Shown here: positions 25,673 to 33,433 of the stretch, piece by piece | Numbering within the stretch: the stretch's first letter is position 1 | Layout of the letters: each line of letters begins with the position of its first letter | Source: a candidate division KSB1 bacterium | Lineage (GTDB): Bacteria > Zhuqueibacterota > Zhuqueibacteria > Residuimicrobiales > Krinioviventaceae | Direction: 5' to 3' | Assembly: GCA_034505495.1 (NCBI GenBank) | Contig: JAPDQV010000020.1 | Coordinates: 18,803 to 59,237 of the forward strand | Length of the DNA: 40,435 nt | Position numbers and translations under genes: made by a program | The notes under the pieces: model-generated | What the model was told of the DNA's origin: nothing | Seen by the model: the letters and a program-made list of their open reading frames with translations, nothing else | Database searches by the model: none

Positions 25673-26038
25673 ATGAGTCCTGCGGTTTTGATCTATGACG
25701 GTGAATGCGGGCTGTGCCGCGAGGCAAAAGCATGGATCGAAAAGCATGATCCGGAACACAAAATCGAACTGCTGCCGTGTCAGTCTCCGGAGCGGAGCCG
25801 CCGTTTTCCCTTTATTGCCGAAAAAGCCTGCCTCGAGGCTGTTTGTCTGGTGGATGGCGACAATCGTGTCTTTTTCGGCATCGAAGCGATGGAGCAGATC
25901 GTCAGGTTGCTGATCGATCGTCGCGCCGCGGCGATTCTTGCGCTGCCCGTCGTTCGCTTTTTCAGCCGGCGCGTTTACAGCTGGATCGCCCGTCATCGTC
26001 TCAAGCTTTCGTGCCTTATCACCGAATCCCCGAAGTGA
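25673..26038 (+). CDS. DUF393 / DCC-family thiol-oxidoreductase-like protein
   Basis: A 121-residue protein of the DCC (YuxK, DUF393) family, thioredoxin-like fold. The defining N-terminal motif YDGECGLC (Asp, then CxxC) is at about residues 8-15. Members are predicted thiol-disulfide oxidoreductases but their substrates are mostly unknown. The ATG at 25673 follows GAGGA; the in-frame ATG at 25649 would add eight residues with no good site. The C-terminal half has a hydrophobic helix (AAAILALPVVRFF) and a basic tail. Confidence 0.85.
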   Translation: MSPAVLIYDGECGLCREAKAWIEKHDPEHKIELLPCQSPERSRRFPFIAEKACLEAVCLVDGDNRVFFGIEAMEQIVRLLIDRRAAAILALPVVRFFSRRVYSWIARHRLKLSCLITESPK

Positions 26039-26052
26039 CGAAAAAATAACCC

Positions 26053-26081
26053 TTGACAGTTGAGGCATAAATTAGTATACT
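26053..26081 (+). promoter_or_regulatory. Near-consensus sigma-70 promoter
   Basis: TTGACA (26053-26058), a 17-base spacer and TATACT (26076-26081), the strongest match in the window. It stands 30 bases before the ATG of the bifunctional-nuclease-type gene, which has a good AGGTC/GGAGG site. Confidence 0.8.
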
Positions 26082-26111
26082 TTTTCGGCTTTAATTGTCG
26101 GAGGTCTTTCC

Positions 26112-26705
26112 ATGTTGATTCGCGTTTCGGTCATACGCGTTTCGCTGGATACGTCATCATCGGGAAGGTTTATCGTCATTCTAAAGGAAGACGATCGGAA
26201 CCGGTGGCTGCCGATCGTTGTCGGCCAGCCCGAGGCGCAGGCGATTGCCATGCAGCTCGAAAACATCGAGCCGCCGAGACCTTTGACGCACGATCTGGTA
26301 TGCAATCTGTTGTCTCTGCTCGACTGTCGCGTCGAGCGCGTCATCATCAACGATCTGCGCGACAACACGTTTTACGCCGTCATGAAGCTGGACGTCGACG
26401 GGGAAAAGAAAGAGCTGGACCTGCGGCCGAGCGACGCCATTGCCGTTGCTCTGCGCGTGCGTGCGCCCATTTATGTGGAAAGCGAATTGATGGATTTGGC
26501 CGGCATTTCGGAAAGCGATTTGGAAACCCGTGAAGAAGTGCGGGAATCCCGTCACGAGAATCCCTTGTCTTTGGTCGATGTCATTGAAGAGCTGCATATC
26601 AGCCTGCACAAGGCCATCCAGGAGGAACGATACGAAGAAGCGGCGCGCATCCGAGATGAAATCGCCAAACTCCGCGAAGAGTTCCGCCACAATGCCGACG
26701 TGTAG
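26112..26705 (+). CDS. Bifunctional nuclease (DUF151) family protein with UVR motif
   Basis: A 197-residue protein. Residues 1-130 form a BFN/DUF151 domain, with LPIVVGQPEAQAIAMQLE, RPLTHDL and the conserved LDLRPSDAIAVALR. Residues 150-190 form a UvrB/UvrC-type UVR helix pair (IQEERYEEAARIRDEIAKL), a common partner of this domain. Some BFN proteins have been reported to have RNase and DNase activity, but the role in bacteria is not settled. GGAGG lies 8 bases before the ATG, and a near-consensus promoter precedes it. It lies upstream of an AmpG-like permease with a gap of 50 bases. Confidence 0.9.
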   Translation: MLIRVSVIRVSLDTSSSGRFIVILKEDDRNRWLPIVVGQPEAQAIAMQLENIEPPRPLTHDLVCNLLSLLDCRVERVIINDLRDNTFYAVMKLDVDGEKKELDLRPSDAIAVALRVRAPIYVESELMDLAGISESDLETREEVRESRHENPLSLVDVIEELHISLHKAIQEERYEEAARIRDEIAKLREEFRHNADV

Positions 26706-26755
26706 TTCCGGTCGTCGCCTTTTCCGCTGAACCTCAATCCTACGGCCCGACCCGC

Positions 26756-28003
26756 ATGACGCGCCCGCGAACCTTTTCCCCATGGCTCTATATTCCAACG
26801 CTCTACTTCATCGAGGGCCTGCCTTACATCATCGTCAATACCGTGTCGATCTATTATTTCAAGCGGCTGGGGCTTTCGAACCAATTCATCGGCCTGACCT
26901 CGCTGCTGATGCTGCCCTGGGTGCTCAAGCTTTTCTGGGCACCGCTTCTCGATGCCGCCGGCACCAAGAGAGGCTGGGTCGTGCTCATGCAGGCGGTCTT
27001 GGGATTTTGCCTCCTTTCGGCGGCGCTGATGACGCGCATGAGTCTCATCCTGCCGTTCGTGTTGATCAGCCTGTTTGCAGCCGCGTTCTTTTCGGCTACG
27101 CACGACGCCGCCGCCGACGGCTACTATCTCCTCGCTTTGCAGGCCAAGCAGCAGGCTCTGTTTGCCGGCATCCGTTCCACAGCTTATCGGATTGCCATGA
27201 TCGCCGGCGGCGCTTTGGCCGCTTTGGCGGGAATTCTCGAACGAAAAATGGGCGATCCCCTGCAAAGCTGGGCGACCACCTTTACCTTTACTGCAGCCGT
27301 CTTTTTTATTGCTGCGATTTTTCATCATTGGGCTTTGCCGCGCGTAGAACTCGGTCAGGGTCAGTCCCAACCCAAGATCAAATTATACGGTGATGCGTTC
27401 CGCACCTATTTTCGCCAACCCAAGATTGTCGCAGTGATTGCCTTTATTCTACTCTATCGCTTGGGCGAGGCGCTGCTCACGCGCATGGCCGCCCCCTTTC
27501 TGCTCGATGCGCGCGAGGCGGGAGGTTTGGGATTATCCACGGCGACGGCCTCCCTGCTGCGCGACGTGTTGGGACAAGGGGGACTGATCATCGGCGGCAT
27601 CGCCGGCGGCTGGTTGGTCGCCAAATTCGGCCTGCGCCGCTGCATTCTGCCGATGGCCCTGGCGCTCAATCTGCCCGACCTCGGTTATTGGTATCTCGCA
27701 AAGGTTCAACCCGGACTGCCGATCACGGCCGTCATCGTCATCCTCGAGCAGTTCGGCTACGGCATCGGCTTTACGGCGTTTATGATCTTTTTGATGACCG
27801 TCGCCTTTGACCCCTATAAAACTTCACACTATGCCGTCTCTACGGGACTGATGGCCTTGGGCATGATGCTCCCCGGAACGATCAGCGGTTACCTGCAGAA
27901 CGCTCTCGGCTATGAACGCTTTTTCCTTCTCGCGACTCTGCTGACTGTTCCAGGCATGATTCTGCTGCGCTTTATCCCTTTGCCGAAGGGAGAATCTTTA
28001 TGA
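26756..28003 (+). CDS. AmpG-like MFS permease (PAT family)
   Basis: A 415-residue inner-membrane transporter with about 12 hydrophobic segments. The N-terminal YFIEGLPYIIVNTVSIYYFK and the LPWVLKLFWAPLLD and SATHDAAADGYYL stretches are typical of the AmpG/acetyl-CoA transporter (PAT) branch of MFS, whose best known members import anhydromuropeptides. The next gene, overlapping by ATGA, encodes a NamZ-type exo-muramidase, so import of muropeptides or MurNAc-containing sugars is a reasonable inference. No ribosome binding site is evident before the ATG at 26756, but no later Met fits before the first membrane segment. Confidence 0.82.
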   Translation: MTRPRTFSPWLYIPTLYFIEGLPYIIVNTVSIYYFKRLGLSNQFIGLTSLLMLPWVLKLFWAPLLDAAGTKRGWVVLMQAVLGFCLLSAALMTRMSLILPFVLISLFAAAFFSATHDAAADGYYLLALQAKQQALFAGIRSTAYRIAMIAGGALAALAGILERKMGDPLQSWATTFTFTAAVFFIAAIFHHWALPRVELGQGQSQPKIKLYGDAFRTYFRQPKIVAVIAFILLYRLGEALLTRMAAPFLLDAREAGGLGLSTATASLLRDVLGQGGLIIGGIAGGWLVAKFGLRRCILPMALALNLPDLGYWYLAKVQPGLPITAVIVILEQFGYGIGFTAFMIFLMTVAFDPYKTSHYAVSTGLMALGMMLPGTISGYLQNALGYERFFLLATLLTVPGMILLRFIPLPKGESL

Positions 28004-29256
28004 AGCCGACGAACAAATTTATTTTTTGCTCGTTCATTGCCTTAGCTGTCTCGGCGGTTGTTAATTCGATCTGCTTCGGTCAAATGTACGGTGAGGTGAA
28101 CGCCGAGCCCAAGGTTCAGCCGGGGATCGAAGTGCTGCTGAACGAGCGGGCGCACGAGTTGGTCGGAAAACGTATCGGTTTGATCACCAATCCGACCGGC
28201 GTCGATCATCGGCTGCGTTCGACGATCGATCTGCTCTTTAACCAGCCGCAGCTGCAACTGACGGCGCTCTTCGGTCCGGAACACGGTGTGCGCGGCAACC
28301 GCCCGGCCGGCGCCTCGGTCGAAAGCTATGTCGACGAAAAGACCGGTCTGCCGGTTTTCAGCCTCTACGGCAAGACCAAAAAACCGACGGCGGAGATGCT
28401 CCGTCATGTCGATGTGCTGCTCTTTGACATCCAGGACGTCGGCGTGCGTCCCTATACCTACATTTACACGATGGCCTATGCCATGCAGGCGGCTGCCGAG
28501 GCGGGCATACCGTTTATTGTGCTCGACCGGCCGAATCCGCTCGGCGGCCTGCGCGTCGAAGGGCCGGTCCTGCAGCCCGAATTCTCTTCGTTCATCGGCC
28601 TCTATCCCATTGCCTACGTGCACGGCATGACCGTCGGCGAGCTGGCGCGATTCTTTAATCAGGAATTCAATATTCATGCGGATCTGCGCGTCATACCCAT
28701 GAAGGGATGGCGCCGGGACATGACGTTTGCCGATACCGGGCTGCCGTGGGTGCCGACCTCGCCGCACGTGCCGCATTGGTTTACGCCCTTGTTTCAGGCA
28801 ACCGTCGGCGCCATCGGCGAGCTGAGTTCCGTCAACATCGGCATCGGCTATACGGCGCCCTTTCAGCTGGTCGGCGCCGGCTGGATCGACGGCGATCGAC
28901 TGTGCCGCGTTCTCAACGAACTCAACCTCCCCGGCGTGCTGTTCCGACCGTTGATTTATACGCCGTTTTACGGCGGCCGTGCCGGCAAGGACCTGCAGGG
29001 CGTGCAGATCCATATTACCGATATGAAGAAATTTCGGCCTGTACGTACGCAGATCGCCCTGCTTTATGCGCTGTATCATTTGAATGCGCAGGACTCGCTT
29101 TTTGTCGGCGATCTGCGCATGTTCCGCTTTGCCATGGGCACGGACAAGGTGGACCGAGCCATCGTCCAAGGCAGCGATCTGCAGTCGATACTCTCCCTTG
29201 CGAACGAAGGATTGGCAGATTTCATCGCCAAGCGCAGCCGCTATTTGATCTATTGA
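28000..29256 (+). CDS. NamZ-type exo-beta-N-acetylmuramidase (DUF1343, GH171)
   Basis: A 418-residue secreted enzyme. DUF1343 proteins are now known as NamZ, which release MurNAc from the non-reducing end of peptidoglycan fragments. Family hallmarks: GLITNPTGVDHRLRSTIDLL, LTALFGPEHGVRG (the GPEHG motif holds the putative catalytic Glu), VLLFDIQDVGVRPYTYI, FIVLDRPNPLGG, and the C-terminal LQGVQIHITD. Residues 1-27 form a signal peptide (FCSFIALAVSAVVNSICFG; a possible lipobox is not clear). The ATG overlaps the permease stop by ATGA. Together they suggest peptidoglycan salvage. Confidence 0.93.
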   Translation: MKPTNKFIFCSFIALAVSAVVNSICFGQMYGEVNAEPKVQPGIEVLLNERAHELVGKRIGLITNPTGVDHRLRSTIDLLFNQPQLQLTALFGPEHGVRGNRPAGASVESYVDEKTGLPVFSLYGKTKKPTAEMLRHVDVLLFDIQDVGVRPYTYIYTMAYAMQAAAEAGIPFIVLDRPNPLGGLRVEGPVLQPEFSSFIGLYPIAYVHGMTVGELARFFNQEFNIHADLRVIPMKGWRRDMTFADTGLPWVPTSPHVPHWFTPLFQATVGAIGELSSVNIGIGYTAPFQLVGAGWIDGDRLCRVLNELNLPGVLFRPLIYTPFYGGRAGKDLQGVQIHITDMKKFRPVRTQIALLYALYHLNAQDSLFVGDLRMFRFAMGTDKVDRAIVQGSDLQSILSLANEGLADFIAKRSRYLIY

Positions 29257-29305
29257 AACCCACGGCACAAAGGCCGCGTCTGAGCTTGGCGTCGGGAAAG
29301 ATCCC

Positions 29306-29902
29306 ATGCGGCAGTACGTCATCTTGTTGCTGATTCCCGCGGTCTTTATTATCACCCCTGTCTCGGCCGCGCAACGATCTTCTTTGATGCTTCACTTCGG
29401 CGCCGGGCTCGCCGACGCCGCAAGGCCTTCCTATATCGACCGCTTTTGGCGCGACGGCGTCGTCTTTCACTTTGCCTTCGGCGTCGAGCCGACACCGCCT
29501 TGGGCCTTTTCGTTTTCCCTGACTCACTATACATTCGATTATGCCGCCGGCGTCGAGCCGCAGGGCGACAAGGCGGGCGTCAATGTTTTTACAGCGTGCG
29601 GCCAATACCGGCGACCGTTCGGCGATTATCGTTTGTTTTATACCGCCGGCTTTGGTTTCGGCGCGGCATCTGCGCCGCCGGTATTCGAAAAACAAGAAAA
29701 AGAAGCAAGCCCGTCGCCAGGCCGATTGCTGGAACCGCCGCATCAGAACGGCGGCCCGGCGGCGCATCTGGCCATCGGCATCGAACGGTTGTTGAACGAC
29801 GGCGCTGCATTGGCCGTCGAAACATTCGCCGAAGGCATTTTCATGGAGCGCCAACCTTTTATCGGTTTCGGCCTCAGGGCCAAAATAAAATTCACCCTCT
29901 AA
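29306..29902 (+). CDS. Outer-membrane-like beta-barrel protein of unknown function
   Basis: A 198-residue protein with a signal peptide (residues 1-22, VILLLIPAVFIITPVSA). The mature part shows alternating hydrophobic/aromatic patterns of short transmembrane beta-strands (MLHFGAGLAD, FHFAFGVEP, FSFSLTHYTF, LFYTAGFGFGA), and ends IKFTL, a typical outer-membrane barrel C-terminus. A disordered Pro/Glu-rich segment lies near residues 130-150. A role cannot be assigned. It is 49 bases after the NamZ-type gene and 26 before the esterase, so probably one operon. Confidence 0.6.
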   Translation: MRQYVILLLIPAVFIITPVSAAQRSSLMLHFGAGLADAARPSYIDRFWRDGVVFHFAFGVEPTPPWAFSFSLTHYTFDYAAGVEPQGDKAGVNVFTACGQYRRPFGDYRLFYTAGFGFGAASAPPVFEKQEKEASPSPGRLLEPPHQNGGPAAHLAIGIERLLNDGAALAVETFAEGIFMERQPFIGFGLRAKIKFTL

Positions 29903-29928
29903 CTCAAGGTCAAACAAGGAGCAAAGTT

Positions 29929-31083
29929 ATGGTCAAGCAGCAAAAAACAATCCTGGTCGGTCTTTTGCTTGCAACATTGTTCGCGACCGGTTCTTGGGCG
30001 CAAAACTGGAATCGTCAGCCGACGCCGAACGACACGCTGACTTCGGTGCGTGTTCTGCCGGATCAGCGCGTGATTCTGCGCATCTATGCGCCGCAGGCTG
30101 CCGAAGTGCGGGTCGGCGGTTCGGATATTCCCAATATGGGGTCGGCCGCTGCGCTGACCAAGCGGGACGACGGCGTTTGGGAGACCACACTTGGGCCTTT
30201 GCCCCCGGGCGCCTATCGCTACACCTTTAATGTCGACGGCGTTTCGGTGCTGGATCCGCGAAGCGCTTCGATCAGCGAATCCAACGGCATGGTGTGGAGC
30301 CTGTTCTACGTGCCGGGCGCCGAGTTCATGGACCTGAAGAACGTGCCGCACGGCGCCGTCGCCGAACTGGTCTACTACAGCACTTCCCTGCAGCGTTTCC
30401 GCCGCCTGCACGTCTATACGCCGCCGGGCTATGAAACGGGCAAGGAAAAATACCCGATTTTTTACCTCCTGCACGGCGCTATGGACTGCGACGATTCCTG
30501 GACTACCGTCGGACGCGCGGGCATCATTCTCGACAATCTCATCGCCGCCGGAAAAGCGGTGCCGATGGTCGTCGTCATGCCGGCGGGCCACACCGGACCT
30601 TTCCGTTTCGGCGCTTCCGCCGCCTCCTCGCGCGACGAGTTCCTGGAGGATTTTCTCAAGGACATCATGCCGCTGGTGGAAAGCCGCTACCGCGTCTACC
30701 AGGAACAGAAATATCGCGCCGTCGCCGGCCTGTCTATGGGTGGTGCACAAACCCTCAACATCATCGGCGAAAAACTCGATCAATTCGGCTTTATCGGCGT
30801 GTTCAGCAGCGGACTGTTCAGTCTGCGTCCCGGACAGGCAGGCGCCGAAGAGTGGGAAAAGCAGCATCAGGCGGTGCTTACCAACGAGCAGTTCAAAAAG
30901 GGCGTACGGGTGATGTGGTTTGCCACCGGCGTCGACGACTTTTTGCTGGAAGTGTCGCGCGCCACGGTCGAGCTGATGCGCAAATACGGCTTTGAGGTGA
31001 CCTACAAAGAGACGGCCGGCGGTCACACTTGGAGCAACTGGCGCGAATACCTGAACGAATTCGCCCAGCTGCTGTTCAAATGA
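29929..31083 (+). CDS. Secreted CE1-like esterase with N-terminal E-set domain
   Basis: A 384-residue secreted alpha/beta-hydrolase. Residues 1-24 form a signal peptide, about 30-115 an immunoglobulin-like E-set domain (RVILRIYAPQAAEVRV, GPLPPGAYRYTFNVDG) as in CBM48-type esterases, and about 140-384 a CE1/esterase-D-like domain. The nucleophile is Ser269 in GLSMGG, the base His366 in GGHTWSNW, and an Asp at 336-337 in GVDDF. Homologues are feruloyl or acetyl-xylan esterases of xylan breakdown. The start ATG at 29929 follows AAGGAG; an upstream open frame from 29446 is the other frame of the preceding gene. The substrate is not determined. Confidence 0.88.
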   Translation: MVKQQKTILVGLLLATLFATGSWAQNWNRQPTPNDTLTSVRVLPDQRVILRIYAPQAAEVRVGGSDIPNMGSAAALTKRDDGVWETTLGPLPPGAYRYTFNVDGVSVLDPRSASISESNGMVWSLFYVPGAEFMDLKNVPHGAVAELVYYSTSLQRFRRLHVYTPPGYETGKEKYPIFYLLHGAMDCDDSWTTVGRAGIILDNLIAAGKAVPMVVVMPAGHTGPFRFGASAASSRDEFLEDFLKDIMPLVESRYRVYQEQKYRAVAGLSMGGAQTLNIIGEKLDQFGFIGVFSSGLFSLRPGQAGAEEWEKQHQAVLTNEQFKKGVRVMWFATGVDDFLLEVSRATVELMRKYGFEVTYKETAGGHTWSNWREYLNEFAQLLFK

Positions 31084-31150
31084 ACCTTCGCCGTTTTGCC
31101 GCAAAGGCGCATCCTGACAGCCGAAATTTGACCGCGTTGCGAAAAAAAGC

Positions 31151-31179
31151 TTGCATCTTTTTCTAAAAATCATTATTCT
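31151..31179 (+). promoter_or_regulatory. Putative trp operon promoter
   Basis: TTGCAT (31151-31156), a 17-base spacer and TATTCT (31174-31179). Transcription would begin about 18-20 bases before the trpL start, as in enteric trp operons. Match is moderate (3 of 6 and 4 of 6). Confidence 0.45.
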
Positions 31180-31203
31180 CTTTTCGAAAAATGAACGGAG
31201 ATC

Positions 31204-31275
31204 ATGATTCGTAACGCAAGGACAATTTCGAATTTCTGGTGGTGGCGCACCGTGTTTTGCGCGATGCACCACTAG
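31204..31275 (+). CDS. trpL: trp operon leader peptide, three consecutive Trp codons
   Basis: A 23-residue leader peptide, MIRNARTISNF then WWW then RTVFCAMHH, ended by TAG. The three adjacent TGG codons (31237-31245) are the sensing site of an attenuator: a shortage of charged tRNA(Trp) would stall the ribosome there. GGAG lies 3 bases before the ATG (short spacing). The Trp codons pair with the stop-codon region (TGGTGGTG, 31237-31244, with CACCACTA, 31267-31274). Two terminators follow before trpE. The reading is typical of regulation by leader-peptide translation. Confidence 0.9.
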   Translation: MIRNARTISNFWWWRTVFCAMHH

Positions 31276-31298
31276 CCGGACTTTTCTTTAATCAATTT

Positions 31299-31332
31299 GC
31301 GCCGTGGATGCATCGCATTCACGGCGCTTTTT
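31299..31332 (+). terminator. trp attenuator, first terminator
   Basis: A 13-bp stem (31299-31311 with 31315-31327, one G-T pair), loop ATC, then TTTTT. The inner part TGCATCGC (31309-31316) can instead pair with GCGATGCA (31261-31268) inside trpL, which would block the terminator. Confidence 0.92.
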
Positions 31333-31339
31333 ATTTACG

Positions 31340-31379
31340 GGCGCTGTGAAAATGTCAAATTCACGGCGCCTTTTTTTTT
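31340..31379 (+). terminator. trp attenuator, second terminator
   Basis: An 11-bp stem (31340-31350 with 31360-31370, one G-T pair), 9-base loop, then nine T. Its left arm (31341-31350) can instead pair with 31318-31327, the right arm of the first terminator, because ATTCACGGCGC is repeated. Confidence 0.9.
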
Positions 31380-31397
31380 AACTGCAAGAGGGAAGAG

Positions 31398-32864
31398 ATG
31401 ATACGAACGACTTTTGCTGATTTCGATCGCGCCGCCTCGGCGATGCCGCTGACGCCGATCATCGCCGAAGTGCCCGGCGACCTCGACACGGCGCTCTCGA
31501 CGTTCATCAAAATCACCCGCAGTCCCTACCGCTTTCTGCTTGAAAGCGCCGAAAGCGGCGGCAGCCGGGGACGATACTCGATCATCGGCGATACGCCGTT
31601 TCTGATCTTTCAAAGCCGCGGGCGGCAGATCACGCTGAACAATTGTCTCGACAACACGCAGGTTGCCTTGGAAGACGATCCGTTCGACGTGCTGCAGAAT
31701 CTGTTGCGCAAGTATGCCCGCCGAGCGCACGCGGCTCCGTTCGCCTGCAACGGCCTGTTCGGTTATTGGGGTTACGATTCGGTGCGCCACATCGAGAAAC
31801 TGCCGGTCAAGGCCGCAGCCGATCTCGACCTGCCCGAGATTCACCTCTTTATCCCGCAACGGCTGGTGGTTTTCGACAACCTCCTGCACAAAATCACCCT
31901 GATGTTGTTTACGCGGGTGACGACGACGACTTTGCAGGCCTACGAATCGGCCGTCGAGGAACTGAAGGAGATCGAGCGGCTGATCCGCCGTCCGCTTGCC
32001 GAAGAGCTGCCGCTTCACCGGGAGGAAAAGCCGACGTTTGAAAGCAACCTTACGCGCAACGAATTCGAGAGACGTGTCGGGGTAGCCAAGCAGCACATCG
32101 CCGCCGGCGACGTGTTTCAGTTGGTTCTGTCGCAACGGCTGAAAATCCCCTCTTCGCTGCCGGCGCTGCAGATCTACCGCGGCCTGCGCATGATCAACCC
32201 GTCGCCCTATATGTTTTTTCTCGAACTCGGCGACGTCGAGGTTTTGGGCTCTTCGCCCGAAACCCTGGTCAAGCTGACCGCCGGCGAGGTGGCGGTCAAA
32301 CCGATCGCCGGAACGATTCGGCGCGGACAGGATGAGGTCGAAGATCAGCGCCTCATTCAGACCCTGCTTGATGATCCCAAGGAGCGCGCCGAGCACCTGA
32401 TGCTGGTGGATTTGGGCCGCAACGATGTCGGCCGCATCGCCGAGTTCGGCAGTGTGCGCGTGGAGGATTTCATGACGGTCGAAAAGTACTCGCATGTGAT
32501 TCATCTGGTCTCAACGGTCAAGGGCAAGCTTGCAGGCGATCGGGATGCGGTGGATGTTTTCAAGGCCTGTTTTCCGGCGGGAACGCTGACCGGCGCGCCG
32601 AAGGTGCGGGCTATGGAATTGATCGAAGAGCTCGAACCGACGCGCCGCGCCGTCTACGGCGGCGCCGTCGGCTATATGCGCTTCGACGGCGACATGGACG
32701 TGTGCATCGCCATCCGTACGATCATGAAAAAAGCGGGCGTGCTCTACCTGCAGGCCGGCGCGGGCATCGTCGCCGACTCGGTTCCCGAACATGAATATCA
32801 GGAGACCTTGAACAAAGCCCAAGGCCTGTTGAAGGCGCTCGAACTGGCCAATGGAGGACTGTGA
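31398..32864 (+). CDS. trpE: Anthranilate synthase component I
   Basis: A 488-residue enzyme that, with TrpG, converts chorismate to anthranilate. The N-terminal regulatory part has the LLES motif (FLLESAESGG near residue 47) that in other TrpE proteins is part of the tryptophan feedback site. The chorismate-binding domain contains VFQLVLSQRLKIP, SSPETLVKL, PIAGTIRRG, DLGRNDVGRI and AGTLTGAPKVRAMELI. The start ATG at 31398 follows GAGGGA, 18 bases after the second terminator T run. It is the first structural gene of an operon of seven genes with overlapping ends. Confidence 0.97.
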   Translation: MIRTTFADFDRAASAMPLTPIIAEVPGDLDTALSTFIKITRSPYRFLLESAESGGSRGRYSIIGDTPFLIFQSRGRQITLNNCLDNTQVALEDDPFDVLQNLLRKYARRAHAAPFACNGLFGYWGYDSVRHIEKLPVKAAADLDLPEIHLFIPQRLVVFDNLLHKITLMLFTRVTTTTLQAYESAVEELKEIERLIRRPLAEELPLHREEKPTFESNLTRNEFERRVGVAKQHIAAGDVFQLVLSQRLKIPSSLPALQIYRGLRMINPSPYMFFLELGDVEVLGSSPETLVKLTAGEVAVKPIAGTIRRGQDEVEDQRLIQTLLDDPKERAEHLMLVDLGRNDVGRIAEFGSVRVEDFMTVEKYSHVIHLVSTVKGKLAGDRDAVDVFKACFPAGTLTGAPKVRAMELIEELEPTRRAVYGGAVGYMRFDGDMDVCIAIRTIMKKAGVLYLQAGAGIVADSVPEHEYQETLNKAQGLLKALELANGGL

Positions 32865-33433
32865 TGGTTTGGGTTATCGACAATTACGATTCGTTTACCT
32901 ACAATTTGGTGCAGTACGTGGGCGAATTGGGCTATCCGGTGCACGTGGTGCGCAACGACGGCCTGACGCCGGAGGACTTGCCCAACCTCGCTCCCGAGGC
33001 GCTGATCCTCTCGCCGGGACCGGGGCGACCGGAGGACGCCGGCATCACGCCGGCGGCAATTGCATATTTCAAAGACAAATGCCCCATTTTAGGCGTCTGC
33101 CTCGGCCATCAGGCGATCGGGTGCGTTTTCGGCGCGCGCGTCGTCGCCGCTCCCGAGCCGGTGCACGGCAAGGACACCTTGGTTTATCACGACGGCCGCA
33201 CATTGTATCGTGAGGTTCCGAATCCCTTTCGCGCGGGACGCTATCACTCGCTGATCGTGGCGCGCGAGGGGCTGCCGGACTGCCTGACGATCAGCGCCGA
33301 AACCGCCGACGGCCTGATCATGGGGTTGCGCCATAAAGATTATCCCATCGAAGGGGTGCAATTTCATCCCGAATCGGTTTTGACCGAGCAGGGGAAACGC
33401 TTGATCGAAAATTTTCTCAGGAGGACAATATGA
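32864..33433 (+). CDS. trpG: Anthranilate synthase component II (glutamine amidotransferase)
   Basis: A 189-residue class I glutamine amidotransferase that feeds ammonia to TrpE. The nucleophile Cys is in GVCLGHQAIG and the catalytic His/Glu are in GVQFHPES. The N-terminus VIDNYDSFTYNLVQY is typical of TrpG/PabA. The ATG at 32864 overlaps the trpE stop by one base and has GGAGG at good spacing; a GTG three bases earlier is possible. TrpG may also serve PabB, as in other bacteria with one copy; this cannot be decided here. Confidence 0.95.
   Translation: MVWVIDNYDSFTYNLVQYVGELGYPVHVVRNDGLTPEDLPNLAPEALILSPGPGRPEDAGITPAAIAYFKDKCPILGVCLGHQAIGCVFGARVVAAPEPVHGKDTLVYHDGRTLYREVPNPFRAGRYHSLIVAREGLPDCLTISAETADGLIMGLRHKDYPIEGVQFHPESVLTEQGKRLIENFLRRTI

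Noticed and set aside
29899-31272. 457-codon frame antisense to the esterase
   Set aside because: Shadow of the esterase gene; His/Arg/Ala-rich composition and no domain.
31335-32504. 389-codon frame antisense to trpE
   Set aside because: Shadow of trpE; would begin in the middle of trpE and end in the attenuator.
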